A stretch of 10,189 nucleotides of DNA from Gammaproteobacteria bacterium. Its GTDB lineage: Bacteria > Pseudomonadota > Gammaproteobacteria > Steroidobacterales > Steroidobacteraceae. Positions 1 to 7,958 of this stretch are shown piece after piece. The first letter of the stretch is position 1; the number at the start of each line of letters is the position of its first letter. The notes beneath the pieces are model-generated. The model saw nothing but the letters and a program-made list of their open reading frames with translations. It was not told where the DNA came from and searched no databases. The position numbers and the translations under genes were made by a program. The stretch covers positions 1-10,189 of the forward strand of contig PMMB01000068.1 of the NCBI GenBank assembly GCA_003165495.1. The letters run 5' to 3'.

Positions 1-201
1 GGCATATTCCAATTACAATTTGATCGCGAGAATCCGTGCCAATTAGTGCGCGTGACCTTACCCCCCGACATCGATTTGTTTCCCGAGATCAGCGGCAGCC
101 AACATCGTTGCACCATCCGATTTTTGAATTGGCATGATGCCACCAGCCGCCCCGTACACGTCGAAGTGGATGTGCCGTTTCATTTGACGTGCTGCGCTTG
201 A
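1..201 (+). CDS. zapD: ZapD, cell division protein, 3' end only
   Basis: This is the last 66 codons of a gene that begins before the window; the frame is open from base 1 to a TGA at 199-201. The translated tail contains FPEISGSQHRCTIRFL, which closely matches the conserved C-terminal motif of ZapD (YacF/DUF1342; YPQISGHKSRFAIRFM in E. coli). It ends in a short strand followed by two cysteines (LTCCA; the E. coli protein ends in ACC). ZapD is a cytoplasmic protein that binds the C-terminal tail of FtsZ and cross-links protofilaments in the Z-ring. The direct neighbour yacG follows after 18 bases, as in the E. coli coaE-zapD-yacG operon. Its partner ftsZ is at the other end of the window. The identification rests on the motif plus synteny; the N-terminal part cannot be judged. 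Confidence 0.9.
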   Translation, partial: GIFQLQFDRENPCQLVRVTLPPDIDLFPEISGSQHRCTIRFLNWHDATSRPVHVEVDVPFHLTCCA

Positions 202-219
202 ATCAGGACACGCGTCTCG

Positions 220-414
220 ATGCCAACGATAGTTAAATGTCCTACCTGCCGACGGCCGGTGCAATGGTCGCCTGCATCGGTATATCGACCCTTCTGTAGC
301 GATCGCTGCCGGCTCATCGATCTCGGCGCATGGTTCAATGAACAACACAAGATTCCGGACGAATCGGCAACCGCAACCGATGAATTGCCTCCGGATTCGT
401 CCGAGGAATCGTAA
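220..414 (+). CDS. yacG: YacG, zinc-binding DNA gyrase inhibitor
   Basis: A 64-residue protein with the complete YacG zinc site: Cys7 and Cys10 (KCPTC), then Cys26 and Cys30 (FCSDRC), followed by the family signature RLIDLGAWFNE at about residues 31-41. The tail is acidic and low in complexity (SSEES). The length is normal for the family. In E. coli YacG binds GyrB and blocks DNA binding by gyrase; the same role is inferred here. The ATG at 220 has an AGGA sequence at 205-208, an 11-base spacing that is slightly long but usable. It lies 18 bases after zapD and 3 bases before tpm, so the three are probably cotranscribed. Confidence 0.95.
   Translation: MPTIVKCPTCRRPVQWSPASVYRPFCSDRCRLIDLGAWFNEQHKIPDESATATDELPPDSSEES
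403..407 (+). promoter_or_regulatory. Ribosome binding site of tpm (inside the yacG 3' end)
   Basis: GAGGA lies within the last codons of yacG, 10 bases before the TTG at 418. It supports the TTG as the start of tpm, because no ATG or GTG occurs at the position where the family's MQPEFW N-terminus begins. Confidence 0.6.
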
Positions 415-417
415 ACC

Positions 418-1077
418 TTGCAGCCCGAGTTTTGGCACGAACGCTGGCGGACAGGCCAAATCGGTTTTCATCAATCCGCAGTGGACCGGCATCTTGAGCG
501 GTACTGGCCGGATCTTGGAGTCGCGAGCCACAGCCGCGTGTTCGTCCCTTTGTGCGGCAAGAGCGTCGATCTGCTGTGGCTGCGTGAGCGAGGTCATTCC
601 GTGGCGGGCGTGGAACTGTCCGCCGTTGCGCTGGAATCGTTGTGCATGGAGCACGGCATTCCCGCGAAGCGCCGGCTACTCAATGACTTCGAGGTCTATG
701 AGGCTGAGAATCTTCGACTGTACTGTGGTGATTTTTTTGCGCTCACGCCGGAGCTACTCGGCTCGGTCCCTGCCCTTTACGACCGCGCAGCGCTGATCTC
801 TTGGAAACCAGAACTGCGTGAAGCGTATGTGGCGCAAGTCACTGCTCTGACAAGCCCCGGTACGCAAACCCTCTTGATCACCCTGGAGTACCCGCAAGCC
901 CAAATGTCGGGGCCACCCTTCTCCGTGGGTGCCGGTGATGTCAACCGCTTGTATGCCCGCAATCACGCGATTCAAGAGCTTTCCAAGCACGACGTCTTGG
1001 CGAACGAACCGAGGCTACGCTCGCGCGGGGTTACTCAATTGTACGAGGTCTGCTACCGGCTTACCCGGTTGCAATAA
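418..1077 (+). CDS. tpm: Thiopurine S-methyltransferase (TPMT family)
   Basis: A 219-residue SAM-dependent methyltransferase, the usual length of bacterial Tpm. It starts at a TTG codon: the first residues MQPEFWHERW match the conserved N-terminus of bacterial thiopurine methyltransferases. The SAM-binding region is intact, with VPLCGKSVDLLWL at about 43-55 and GVELS at 64-68. YDRAALIS at 121-128 and GPPFSV at 165-170 are further family motifs. The enzyme is cytoplasmic and methylates aromatic thiols. In Pseudomonas it is linked to methylation of selenium and tellurium oxyanions; the natural substrate here is unknown. It starts 3 bases after the yacG stop and is probably translated from the same message. 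The gene is not part of this locus in E. coli, so the placement is a lineage feature. Confidence 0.93.
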   Translation: MQPEFWHERWRTGQIGFHQSAVDRHLERYWPDLGVASHSRVFVPLCGKSVDLLWLRERGHSVAGVELSAVALESLCMEHGIPAKRRLLNDFEVYEAENLRLYCGDFFALTPELLGSVPALYDRAALISWKPELREAYVAQVTALTSPGTQTLLITLEYPQAQMSGPPFSVGAGDVNRLYARNHAIQELSKHDVLANEPRLRSRGVTQLYEVCYRLTRLQ

Positions 1078-1121
1078 ACTTCATTCCCCACGATCCTCGA
1101 AATATAGAAGGCTCAAACCCC

Positions 1122-3383
1122 ATGGCCGACGCTCGCAATTCCGGACGCTACTTGGCGCCCGCGCTGGTGGCCTGCGCCGTGGCTGGCGCGTCCCACGCAG
1201 CGGAACTGACGATCGATCGCCTGTTTGATGCCCCGGCATTGGCGGGGCCCACCGTCGTCGGATTGAAAATATCTCCTGACGGCTCGCGCGTGACCTATCT
1301 GCAAGGCAAACCGGAGGATAAGGATCGCCTGGATCTCTGGGAGTACAACATTCGAGAAGGTCGCGCGCGTGTTCTGGTCGATTCCAAAGCGTTGCTGCCG
1401 GCCGCGGAGAAGCTATCGGATGAGGAGTTGAGCCGGCGCGAACGGCAAAGAACCGCGGGCCTGTCCGGGATCTTGGAATACTCCTTCGCGCCATCGGGCC
1501 GCGCCTTGTTATTTCCGCTCGGCGGCAATCTCTACTACTGCGATCTCGCCAAACCCGCGAAGGACGCGGTGGTGGAAATCAACCACTCGAACGGCGTGGC
1601 ATCGGACGCGATGATTTCACCGGCCGGCGGCTACGTCGCCTTCGTTCGCGATCAGAATCTTCATATATTTGACATCGCGAAACGCCAAGGAAAGGCGCTG
1701 ACGACTGATGGCGGCGGTCCCATCAAGAACGGTATGGCCGAATTCGTCGCCCAGGAAGAAATGGACCGCACCACCGGCTACTGGTGGGCGCCCGATGATC
1801 GGCATATCGCGTTCGCACGCATCGATGAAACTCCCGTCAAAGTCACCGAGCGCTTTGAGATCGCAGCCGATAATGTCGCCACCTTTGCACAGCGTTACCC
1901 CGCTGCCGGCGGTCCCAACGTTTTGGTGCGGCTCGGGGTGACCGATGTTCAAAGCGGAGCAGTCACCTGGATCGACTTAGGCAGCGAGACTGACATTTAC
2001 CTCGCGCGTGTCAACTGGCTGCCGGACGGCAAGACACTGGCGATTCAGCGGGAGAGCCGCGACCAGCGAAGGCTGGATCTGCTGTTTGCCGACATCGAAA
2101 CAGGCCGGAGCCGCGTCGTGCTGACTGAAACCAGCAAATCGTGGATCGAGCTGCGCAATGAGCTGTCTTTCCTCACCCAATCGCGTGAATTCATTTGGGC
2201 GTCGAGCCGCGACGGTTTCGAGCACTTGTACTTGTACGACTACGAGGGCCATTTGTTGAGACAGCTCACGGGCGGTGCGTGGAACGTGGACGATTTTAGA
2301 ACGCGGGCCATCAAGGGCATCGATGAGAAAAATCGTTTGGTATATTTCACTGCCACCCAGAAAAGCCCCACGGAGCGGCAGTTCTATAGCACCTCATTGG
2401 ATACGCGGGATCCGCAAAAGATCGATCGCATCTCGCAAGACGACGGCTTGCACAGCATCACCATGTCACTCGATGCTAGCTTTTACGTCGATAACTTCAC
2501 CAGCAGCACGCAACCCCCGCAAGTCAGCTTGCATGCCGCTGACGGTACGCTCGTCGCGCAGGTGCTTCAGAATGCTTTGAATGCGCAGCATCCTGACGCA
2601 CCCTATCTGGCGGACAATGCGGTTCCCGAGATCGGCGCTCTCATCGCCGCCGACGGGCAGACGCTGTATTACCGGCTGTTCAAGCCCCTGCACTTCGATC
2701 CGAACAAGCGTTACCCCGCTATCGTGGATGTTTACGGCGGCCCGGGCGTACAGAGGGTTCTCGACAACTGGACAGGCAGCTCATTCACGCAAATTCTGAC
2801 GCGCGCCGGCTACGTCGTGTTCCAGCTGGACAACCGGGGCAGCGCCTTCCGAGGTACCGCTTTCCAAGCACCCATTCACGACAAGCTGGGCGATGTCGAA
2901 GTGGCCGATCAAGTGCAGGGCGCGCGCTGGCTTGGCTCGCAGGGATTCGTGGATCCCTCGCGCATCGGTGTGTGGGGCTGGAGCTACGGTGGCTACATGA
3001 CGCTGATGTTGATGTTCAAAGCCCCGGACGTGTTTCGCGCCGGCGCCGCGGGCGCACCCGTGACCGATTGGGGCCTCTATGATACGCATTACACCGAGCG
3101 CTATCTTGATCGACCTCAGGACAATGCTGCTGGCTATGCGGCCAGTTCCGTACTGCCCTATGCGAAAGATCTCAAAGGCAAGCTCCTGGTGATGCACGGC
3201 ATGGCGGATGACAATGTGCTATTCCTGCACAGCACCAAGCTATTTCGCAAGCTGCAGGACTTGGGAAAGCCCTTCGATGTCATGGTTTATCCCGGGGCGA
3301 AGCACGGGCTCACGCGCCAGCAGGATGGCCGGCATGCTTACGCGACAATCAAGCGGTTTTTTGATGAGAACTTGCGTCCGTAA
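1122..3383 (+). CDS. Periplasmic dipeptidyl peptidase IV (serine peptidase family S9B)
   Basis: A 753-residue prolyl dipeptidyl peptidase that would remove X-Pro or X-Ala dipeptides from peptide N-termini. Residues 1-26 form a probable signal peptide (hydrophobic from 11, cleavage after ASHA). About 40-490 is the beta-propeller, carrying FVAQEEMDRTTGYWW with Glu212-Glu213, the pair that holds the substrate's free amino group. The C-terminal alpha/beta hydrolase domain has Tyr538 in VYGGPG (oxyanion), Ser621 in GWSYGGYM, Asp696 with Asn698 in HGMADDNV, and His728 in GAKHG. The Tyr-to-Ser distance of 83 residues equals that in human DPP4. All catalytic residues are present. The ATG at 1122 has AGAAGG at 1106-1111, 10 bases upstream. 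An LVAC tetrapeptide ending at Cys18 could be a lipobox, so a lipoprotein is possible. The gene converges on mutT with a 49-base gap. Its role is probably peptide scavenging (inference). Confidence 0.95.
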   Translation: MADARNSGRYLAPALVACAVAGASHAAELTIDRLFDAPALAGPTVVGLKISPDGSRVTYLQGKPEDKDRLDLWEYNIREGRARVLVDSKALLPAAEKLSDEELSRRERQRTAGLSGILEYSFAPSGRALLFPLGGNLYYCDLAKPAKDAVVEINHSNGVASDAMISPAGGYVAFVRDQNLHIFDIAKRQGKALTTDGGGPIKNGMAEFVAQEEMDRTTGYWWAPDDRHIAFARIDETPVKVTERFEIAADNVATFAQRYPAAGGPNVLVRLGVTDVQSGAVTWIDLGSETDIYLARVNWLPDGKTLAIQRESRDQRRLDLLFADIETGRSRVVLTETSKSWIELRNELSFLTQSREFIWASSRDGFEHLYLYDYEGHLLRQLTGGAWNVDDFRTRAIKGIDEKNRLVYFTATQKSPTERQFYSTSLDTRDPQKIDRISQDDGLHSITMSLDASFYVDNFTSSTQPPQVSLHAADGTLVAQVLQNALNAQHPDAPYLADNAVPEIGALIAADGQTLYYRLFKPLHFDPNKRYPAIVDVYGGPGVQRVLDNWTGSSFTQILTRAGYVVFQLDNRGSAFRGTAFQAPIHDKLGDVEVADQVQGARWLGSQGFVDPSRIGVWGWSYGGYMTLMLMFKAPDVFRAGAAGAPVTDWGLYDTHYTERYLDRPQDNAAGYAASSVLPYAKDLKGKLLVMHGMADDNVLFLHSTKLFRKLQDLGKPFDVMVYPGAKHGLTRQQDGRHAYATIKRFFDENLRP

Positions 3384-3432
3384 GGGAGGCTGGTGCGCCT
3401 TGATGGCCCCCGGGAGCGCCGACTAACAGGAA

Positions 3433-4143
3433 TTACTCGCAAAGCTCGCTCAAACCACTGGCACCCAGAGCCCACGCCTGCTCAAGTCCGATTCCACACG
3501 CAAATACCGGCACAGGAAGCGAGTCGCACAACGCGGCAAGCTCCTCATCTGCAAGCACGTCGCGTATGACCAGGAAATCCGCGCCGGCACTCGCCGCCGT
3601 AACTCCGTCTTCGGCACTCGCGCACAGCACACCGCGAAGCCGACCGTCAGAGGTGTCTTCGGCACCGACGGTTGGGTGCCCCAGCCCACTTAAGTCGCTG
3701 ACGTCGTAGTACGGCGTGGATATCTGGGTGAGCCGCTCCGGCAATCGCAACGCCGCCACGATCGGTTTATCCGCCGGCAATAGATCCGCCGTGGCCAACT
3801 CATCTTGTGCACACCACCGCAGCGCTTGCCCGTCGAGTCCCCGAGGATCCCCGCTGTAGCGCCGCACGACCCAAACATCGAGAAGGACTGCGCGGGTCGG
3901 ATAGGCGTGGCGCACACGAATCAGGGGCCGGGGTACCGCAATAGCGATGCCGATTTCTTCGCGCAGTTCCCGCGCGAGTCCCGTCACGCGATCCTCGCCA
4001 GGTTCGAGTTTTCCGCCGGGGAACTCCCACCCGCCAGCCAGATGCTTGCCGATGGGCCGCTGGGCGATCAGCACGCGGCCGGCCGCGTCGAGCACCGCGC
4101 CGGCGACGACGTGAATCACTGCGCGGCGGTTGTCGGGACTCAA
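3433..4143 (-). CDS. mutT: MutT-type Nudix hydrolase with C-terminal thiamine-phosphate-synthase-like remnant
   Basis: This probably hydrolyses 8-oxo-dGTP to the monophosphate and so prevents A-to-C transversions. With the TTG start at 4143 it has 236 residues. The Nudix domain spans about 8-132, and its box GX5EX7REUXEEXGU is complete: Gly44, Glu50, Arg58-Glu59, Glu62-Glu63, Gly65. The first strand is VIHVVAGAVLDAAGRVLIAQ. Residues about 160-234 resemble only the second half of the TenI/TMP-synthase barrel fused to MutT in many gammaproteobacteria: GADFLVIRDVL, LPVPVFACG and WALGASGLSEL align by eye with GADF..SPVLPT, LPVYALGG and AWA.GAQGI. The first half of that barrel is absent. Start choice: the TTG at 4143-4141 overlaps the secA stop (TTGA), suggesting coupling. 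A GTG at 4119 (228 residues) is the alternative; an ATG at 4206 would need a 67-base overlap and is less likely. It is the last gene of the secA unit. Confidence 0.88.
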   Translation of the reverse strand: MSPDNRRAVIHVVAGAVLDAAGRVLIAQRPIGKHLAGGWEFPGGKLEPGEDRVTGLARELREEIGIAIAVPRPLIRVRHAYPTRAVLLDVWVVRRYSGDPRGLDGQALRWCAQDELATADLLPADKPIVAALRLPERLTQISTPYYDVSDLSGLGHPTVGAEDTSDGRLRGVLCASAEDGVTAASAGADFLVIRDVLADEELAALCDSLPVPVFACGIGLEQAWALGASGLSELCE

Positions 4144-6923
4144 CCGCTCGCTTGCTGCAAAGCGCCGTGACAGTGCTTGTACTTGCGGCCGGAGCCGCAG
4201 GGGCACGGTTCGTTGCGTCCTACCTTGGGCACCTGGCGCACGAATGGCGCGGCCGGGGGAGCGCTCGAGCGCGGATCCATTTCCATGACATTGCCGCCGG
4301 AATTCGTCGGGTCGCCGCCACCGGAGTCGCTTAAGGCGGGCATGGCTTGAATCGGCGAAATTGCTTCGGCGTGTTGCGCATGCAGCGCGCGGGCCAGCCG
4401 GTGCTGCCGCTCGAGCTCTTCGCGCTCGATCTCGGCCTGGCTGCGCACTTGAATCTTCGACACCGTGGTCACCGTGTCGAATTTGATGCGGTCCAGCATT
4501 GCGGAAAACAATTCAAACGCCTCGCGCTTGTATTCCTGCTTCGGATTTTTCTGCGCATAGCTACGCAAGAAAATGCCCTGCCGCATGTAATCCATCGCGG
4601 CGAGATGTTCACGCCAGTGCTGATCGAGGGTGCGCAGCATCACCTCTTTTTCGATGTAGCGCATGACTTCCGCGCCGACACTGGTCTGCTTCCGGTCGTA
4701 GGCCTCCTCGAGGGCGGCGACGATTTTGTTGCGTAGGCCCGAACCGTCGCCGGCCTCTTCGGCCTTCACCCAGGCGTCGATGGCGAGCACTGGACCAAAA
4801 TCCCGCTCGATTGCTTGGGCCAAGCCGGGTACGTCCCACTGCTCTTCAGGCGCACCGCCCGGTACATACTGATCCACCAACTGTGCGACCACGTCCTCGC
4901 GGATGCCTTTGACGGCCTCGGCCACATCCTCCGCGCTCATCAGGTCGGTGCGCTGTTGGTAAATCACACGCCGCTGATCGTTCGCGACATCGTCGTATTC
5001 CAGAAGCTGTTTGCGGGCATCGAAGTTGTGCTGCTCGACCCGTCGCTGTGCCCGCTCGATCTGGCGCGTCAGCATGCCGCTTTCGATGGCCTCGCCCGCT
5101 TTCATGCCCACCCGGGTCATGAGCGCTTTCATGCGCGTCGGGTCGCCGAAAATACGCATCAGATTATCTTCGAGCGACAAGTAAAAGCGGCTCGAGCCTG
5201 GATCGCCTTGACGGCCGGAACGGCCGCGCAATTGATTATCGATGCGCCGTGATTCATGGCGCTCGGTCCCTACAATGTGCAGACCGCCGGCGGCCAGCAC
5301 TTGTTCGTGCCGTTTGCGCCAGTCGTCGTGAATTTGTTTCAGCTCCGTCTCGTTGGGATTTTCGATGGCGTCGATTTGCGTCTGCGGACTGCCGCCGAGC
5401 ACGATGTCCGTGCCGCGGCCCGCCATGTTGGTGGCAATCGTGATCGCACCGGGCCGGCCGGCCTCAGCGACGATGTGCGCCTCACGCTCATGCTGTTTGG
5501 CGTTGAGTACTTCGTGAGGGATCTTCGCACCCTGCAGCAGCTTCGCAAGCCGTTCCGACGTTTCAATCGACGTCGTACCCACCAGCACCGGCTGACCGCG
5601 CTTTACGCATTCCTCGATGTCCTCGAGGATTGCCTGAAATTTATCGTGCTCGGAGAGAAATACCAAATCGGATTTATCAATGCGGATCATCGGTTTGTGG
5701 GTGGGGATCACCACCACTTCGAGACCGTAGATCTGCTGAAATTCGAAGGCCTCTGTGTCCGCGGTGCCCGTCATGCCGGACAATTTCGAGTACAACCGGA
5801 AATAATTCTGGAACGTGATGGACGCGACGGTTTGGTTTTCCTCGCGGACCTTGACGCCCTCTTTGGCCTCGACCGCTTGATGCAGACCGTCGGACCAGCG
5901 TCGCCCCTGCATGGTACGGCCGGTAAACTCATCGACGATGATCACCTCGCCCTGGCGCACGATGTACTCGACATCGCGCTTGTACAACGCATGCGCGCGC
6001 AGCGCCGCGTTCAAGTGATGCATCAGGCGAATATTGGTGGCGTCATACAAGCTTTCGCCATCGCGCAACAGGCCGATCTCCGCCATCAACTCTTCGACCT
6101 TTTGATGGCCGTCTTCGGTGAGCGTCGCCTGCTTGGTCTTCTCATCGACGGCGTAGTCGCCGGGACCGTCTTCCGCCTTCTGCCGGGTCAAGCGCGGGAT
6201 CAGCGCGTTGATCTTGATGTAAAGCTCGGTGCTTTCCTCCGCAGGACCCGAAATGATCAAAGGCGTGCGCGCCTCGTCGATCAAAATCGAATCGACTTCG
6301 TCGACGATGGCGAAGGACAATTTGCGTTGTACGCGATCCTCCAACCGGAACGCGAGGTTGTCGCGCAGATAATCAAAACCGAATTCATTGTTGGTGCCGT
6401 AGGTCACGTCGCAGGCGTAGGCCGCGCGCTTCTCATCGGACGATTGGGCGTTCTTGATGACGCCCACTTCGAGACCCAGAAAGCGGAACACCGGGCCCAT
6501 CCACTCCGCGTCGCGCTGCGCCAGATATTCGTTGACGGTGACGACGTGCACGCCCTCGCCGGTGAGGGCGTTCAGGTACGCCGGCAGGGTGGACATCAGC
6601 GTCTTACCCTCGCCCGTGCGCATTTCCGCGATTTTGCCGGTGTGCAGCGCGAGGCCGCCGATCAACTGCACGTCGAAGTGACGCAGGCCCAGTTTGCGGC
6701 GCGACGCTTCGCGCACCAAGGCAAAGGCCTCGGGGACTAGATCGTTCAGCGAGGTGCCGGCGGCGAAGCGCGCCTTGAGTTCCCGCGTCTTGTCGGGAAA
6801 TTGCGCATCCGTCAGAGAGCTGATGCTCGCCTCGAGGCCGTTCACCGCCGCGACGGTGCGGCTCAGCTCCTTCACCAGGCGCTGATTACGGCTGCCAAAT
6901 ACTTGCGTCAGAAGCTTCCACAC
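4140..6923 (-). CDS. secA: SecA, preprotein translocase motor ATPase
   Basis: A 927-residue cytoplasmic and membrane-peripheral ATPase that drives unfolded precursors through SecYEG. The domains appear in order: N-terminal helix MWKLLTQVFGSRNQRLVKEL; nucleotide-binding domain 1 with Walker A MRTGEGKT at 101-108 and Walker B VDEVDSIL at 207-214; the preprotein cross-linking region at about 228-370; DEFTGR at 331-336; nucleotide-binding domain 2 with VGTTSIE at 448-454 and TNMAGRGTDIVLGG at 498-511; helical scaffold and wing. A variable linker rich in Ser, Gly and Pro precedes the C-terminal zinc site (Cys907, Cys909, Cys918, His919) that binds SecB and phospholipid. E. coli SecA has 901 residues; the excess is in the linker region. 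The start codon is GTG at 6923-6921, matching the family N-terminus. The gene follows the M23 peptidase gene after 108 bases and precedes mutT on the same strand. No SecM-like leader lies upstream. Confidence 0.99.
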   Translation of the reverse strand: MWKLLTQVFGSRNQRLVKELSRTVAAVNGLEASISSLTDAQFPDKTRELKARFAAGTSLNDLVPEAFALVREASRRKLGLRHFDVQLIGGLALHTGKIAEMRTGEGKTLMSTLPAYLNALTGEGVHVVTVNEYLAQRDAEWMGPVFRFLGLEVGVIKNAQSSDEKRAAYACDVTYGTNNEFGFDYLRDNLAFRLEDRVQRKLSFAIVDEVDSILIDEARTPLIISGPAEESTELYIKINALIPRLTRQKAEDGPGDYAVDEKTKQATLTEDGHQKVEELMAEIGLLRDGESLYDATNIRLMHHLNAALRAHALYKRDVEYIVRQGEVIIVDEFTGRTMQGRRWSDGLHQAVEAKEGVKVREENQTVASITFQNYFRLYSKLSGMTGTADTEAFEFQQIYGLEVVVIPTHKPMIRIDKSDLVFLSEHDKFQAILEDIEECVKRGQPVLVGTTSIETSERLAKLLQGAKIPHEVLNAKQHEREAHIVAEAGRPGAITIATNMAGRGTDIVLGGSPQTQIDAIENPNETELKQIHDDWRKRHEQVLAAGGLHIVGTERHESRRIDNQLRGRSGRQGDPGSSRFYLSLEDNLMRIFGDPTRMKALMTRVGMKAGEAIESGMLTRQIERAQRRVEQHNFDARKQLLEYDDVANDQRRVIYQQRTDLMSAEDVAEAVKGIREDVVAQLVDQYVPGGAPEEQWDVPGLAQAIERDFGPVLAIDAWVKAEEAGDGSGLRNKIVAALEEAYDRKQTSVGAEVMRYIEKEVMLRTLDQHWREHLAAMDYMRQGIFLRSYAQKNPKQEYKREAFELFSAMLDRIKFDTVTTVSKIQVRSQAEIEREELERQHRLARALHAQHAEAISPIQAMPALSDSGGGDPTNSGGNVMEMDPRSSAPPAAPFVRQVPKVGRNEPCPCGSGRKYKHCHGALQQASG

Positions 6924-7031
6924 GCGAGGGAGTCCCTTGAGAAAACTGGGTATTGTACGGATAGACCGGAAGAGCGGGAAATCGTTTCGAAAGCAGGCGC
7001 GGGCACCAAGCGCGGCCGCCGGCCTTAAGGC
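6924..7031 (-). other. Gap between the M23 peptidase gene and secA
   Basis: These 108 non-coding bases hold the secA ribosome site and, directly after the peptidase stop codon, the perfect 10-base palindrome GCCTTAAGGC (7022-7031). The palindrome has no T-run after it and is too short to call a terminator. I see no convincing -35/-10 pair. Whether secA has its own promoter here or is read through from the peptidase gene cannot be decided from the sequence. Confidence 0.4.
6933..6938 (-). promoter_or_regulatory. Ribosome binding site of secA
   Basis: Read on the minus strand, AAGGGA lies 9 bases before the GTG at 6923. It is a good match and spacing, and it supports GTG as the true secA start. 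Confidence 0.6.
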
Positions 7032-7958
7032 TTAACGATCCTCGCCGATAAAGCGCAGCGGATCGACCTGGGTGCCGTTTTTCAGCACTTCGAAGTGCAG
7101 GTGGGGTCCGGTGGAGTGGCCGGTAGAGCCCATCAATGCGACCTCTTGGCCCTTCCGAACCATGTCGCCCTGCTTGACCAAGACTTTTTCGTTGTGGCAG
7201 TAGCGCGTGGCCAATCCATTGCCGTGATTGATCTCGACCATTTCGCCGAAGCCAGAGCGATCGCCCGCGAAGGTCACCAGACCCGCAGCAACCGACGTCA
7301 CCTTAGTACCTGCGGGACCGGCAAAGTCGAGGCCCTTGTGCACGGCGGAATAACCGGTAAAAGGATCCGCGCGGCGGCCGAAATAGGATGAAATCCATCC
7401 GTCCTGTACCGGTCGGCCCTCGGGATACACCTGCTTATTGAGTTCTCGCGTCAGGATCAGGTTCTCGAGCACGCCCAATTGCTGCTCGCGGCTGGATAAC
7501 TGGGTCTGCAGGTCATCGACCATGGTGGTGAGGTTCGGGATTTGCGCCGGCTGGCCGTCCGCGCCGCTCTCAGAGCCGCCCAAGGCCGGAGGGTTGCCGA
7601 AGTCGAATTCGCCGTCGTCGATCTTGGCCATGCGGGTCAGGCGTTTGCCCAAAGCGTTCACCCGGATGACATTGGCGTTCATCTGGCCAACGCGCATGGC
7701 CAAGGCATTGACCTTTTCCTGTAGGCCACGCTTAAGGGCTTCGATCTGCGTTTGTTGCCGCAACAGGTCGGCCGACCAATTACCCAACTGATTGATAAGA
7801 TTGGTGGTACCGTGACGCGCCCCTAGACCCACCCCTATGGAAAACGCGCCGCCCACGATGCCGAGCACGATAAGCGCAGCCGCCGCCACAACCACGGGGT
7901 GACGCAGGTCAAACTGTTTTACCCGTCCCGACTTGCGGCCGACAAAAATGACATTCAT
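7032..7958 (-). CDS. Membrane-anchored M23 family metallopeptidase (peptidoglycan endopeptidase)
   Basis: A 308-residue protein: a short cytoplasmic N-terminus (MNVIFVGRKSGRVKQFDLRH), one membrane segment at about 21-46, a periplasmic coiled-coil region at about 60-110 and 145-170 with many Gln, Leu and Glu, then a LytM/M23 domain at about 190-305. The signature GRRADPFTG precedes HKGLD with zinc ligands His207 and Asp211. HLH provides catalytic His286 and zinc ligand His288, and YCHN supplies the active-site His255. All ligands are present, so it should be active, cleaving peptide cross-links of the wall, unlike degenerate LytM activators such as NlpD. The start was taken at ATG 7958 (GGAAGA 9 bases upstream) because the 50 codons before it look non-coding (CIGKPCGNPCFESIFC) and run into the divergent gap. 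It occupies the position of secM in E. coli, as in many other gammaproteobacteria. Confidence 0.93.
   Translation of the reverse strand: MNVIFVGRKSGRVKQFDLRHPVVVAAAALIVLGIVGGAFSIGVGLGARHGTTNLINQLGNWSADLLRQQTQIEALKRGLQEKVNALAMRVGQMNANVIRVNALGKRLTRMAKIDDGEFDFGNPPALGGSESGADGQPAQIPNLTTMVDDLQTQLSSREQQLGVLENLILTRELNKQVYPEGRPVQDGWISSYFGRRADPFTGYSAVHKGLDFAGPAGTKVTSVAAGLVTFAGDRSGFGEMVEINHGNGLATRYCHNEKVLVKQGDMVRKGQEVALMGSTGHSTGPHLHFEVLKNGTQVDPLRFIGEDR

Noticed and set aside
58..654. 198-codon open frame on the minus strand across zapD, yacG and tpm
   Set aside because: It runs antisense through three recognised genes and their junctions, and its product shows no family motif.
3384..3432. Intrinsic terminator between the convergent peptidase and mutT genes
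   Set aside because: The GC-rich stretch holds only short self-complementary pieces (GCGC pairs, CCCGGG) and no T-run on either strand.
5256..6740. 494-codon open frame on the plus strand inside secA
   Set aside because: It is antisense to secA, which is certain from end-to-end family motifs. The product is rich in Arg, His, Asp and Val, with no recognisable domain, as expected from the reverse complement of GC-rich codons.
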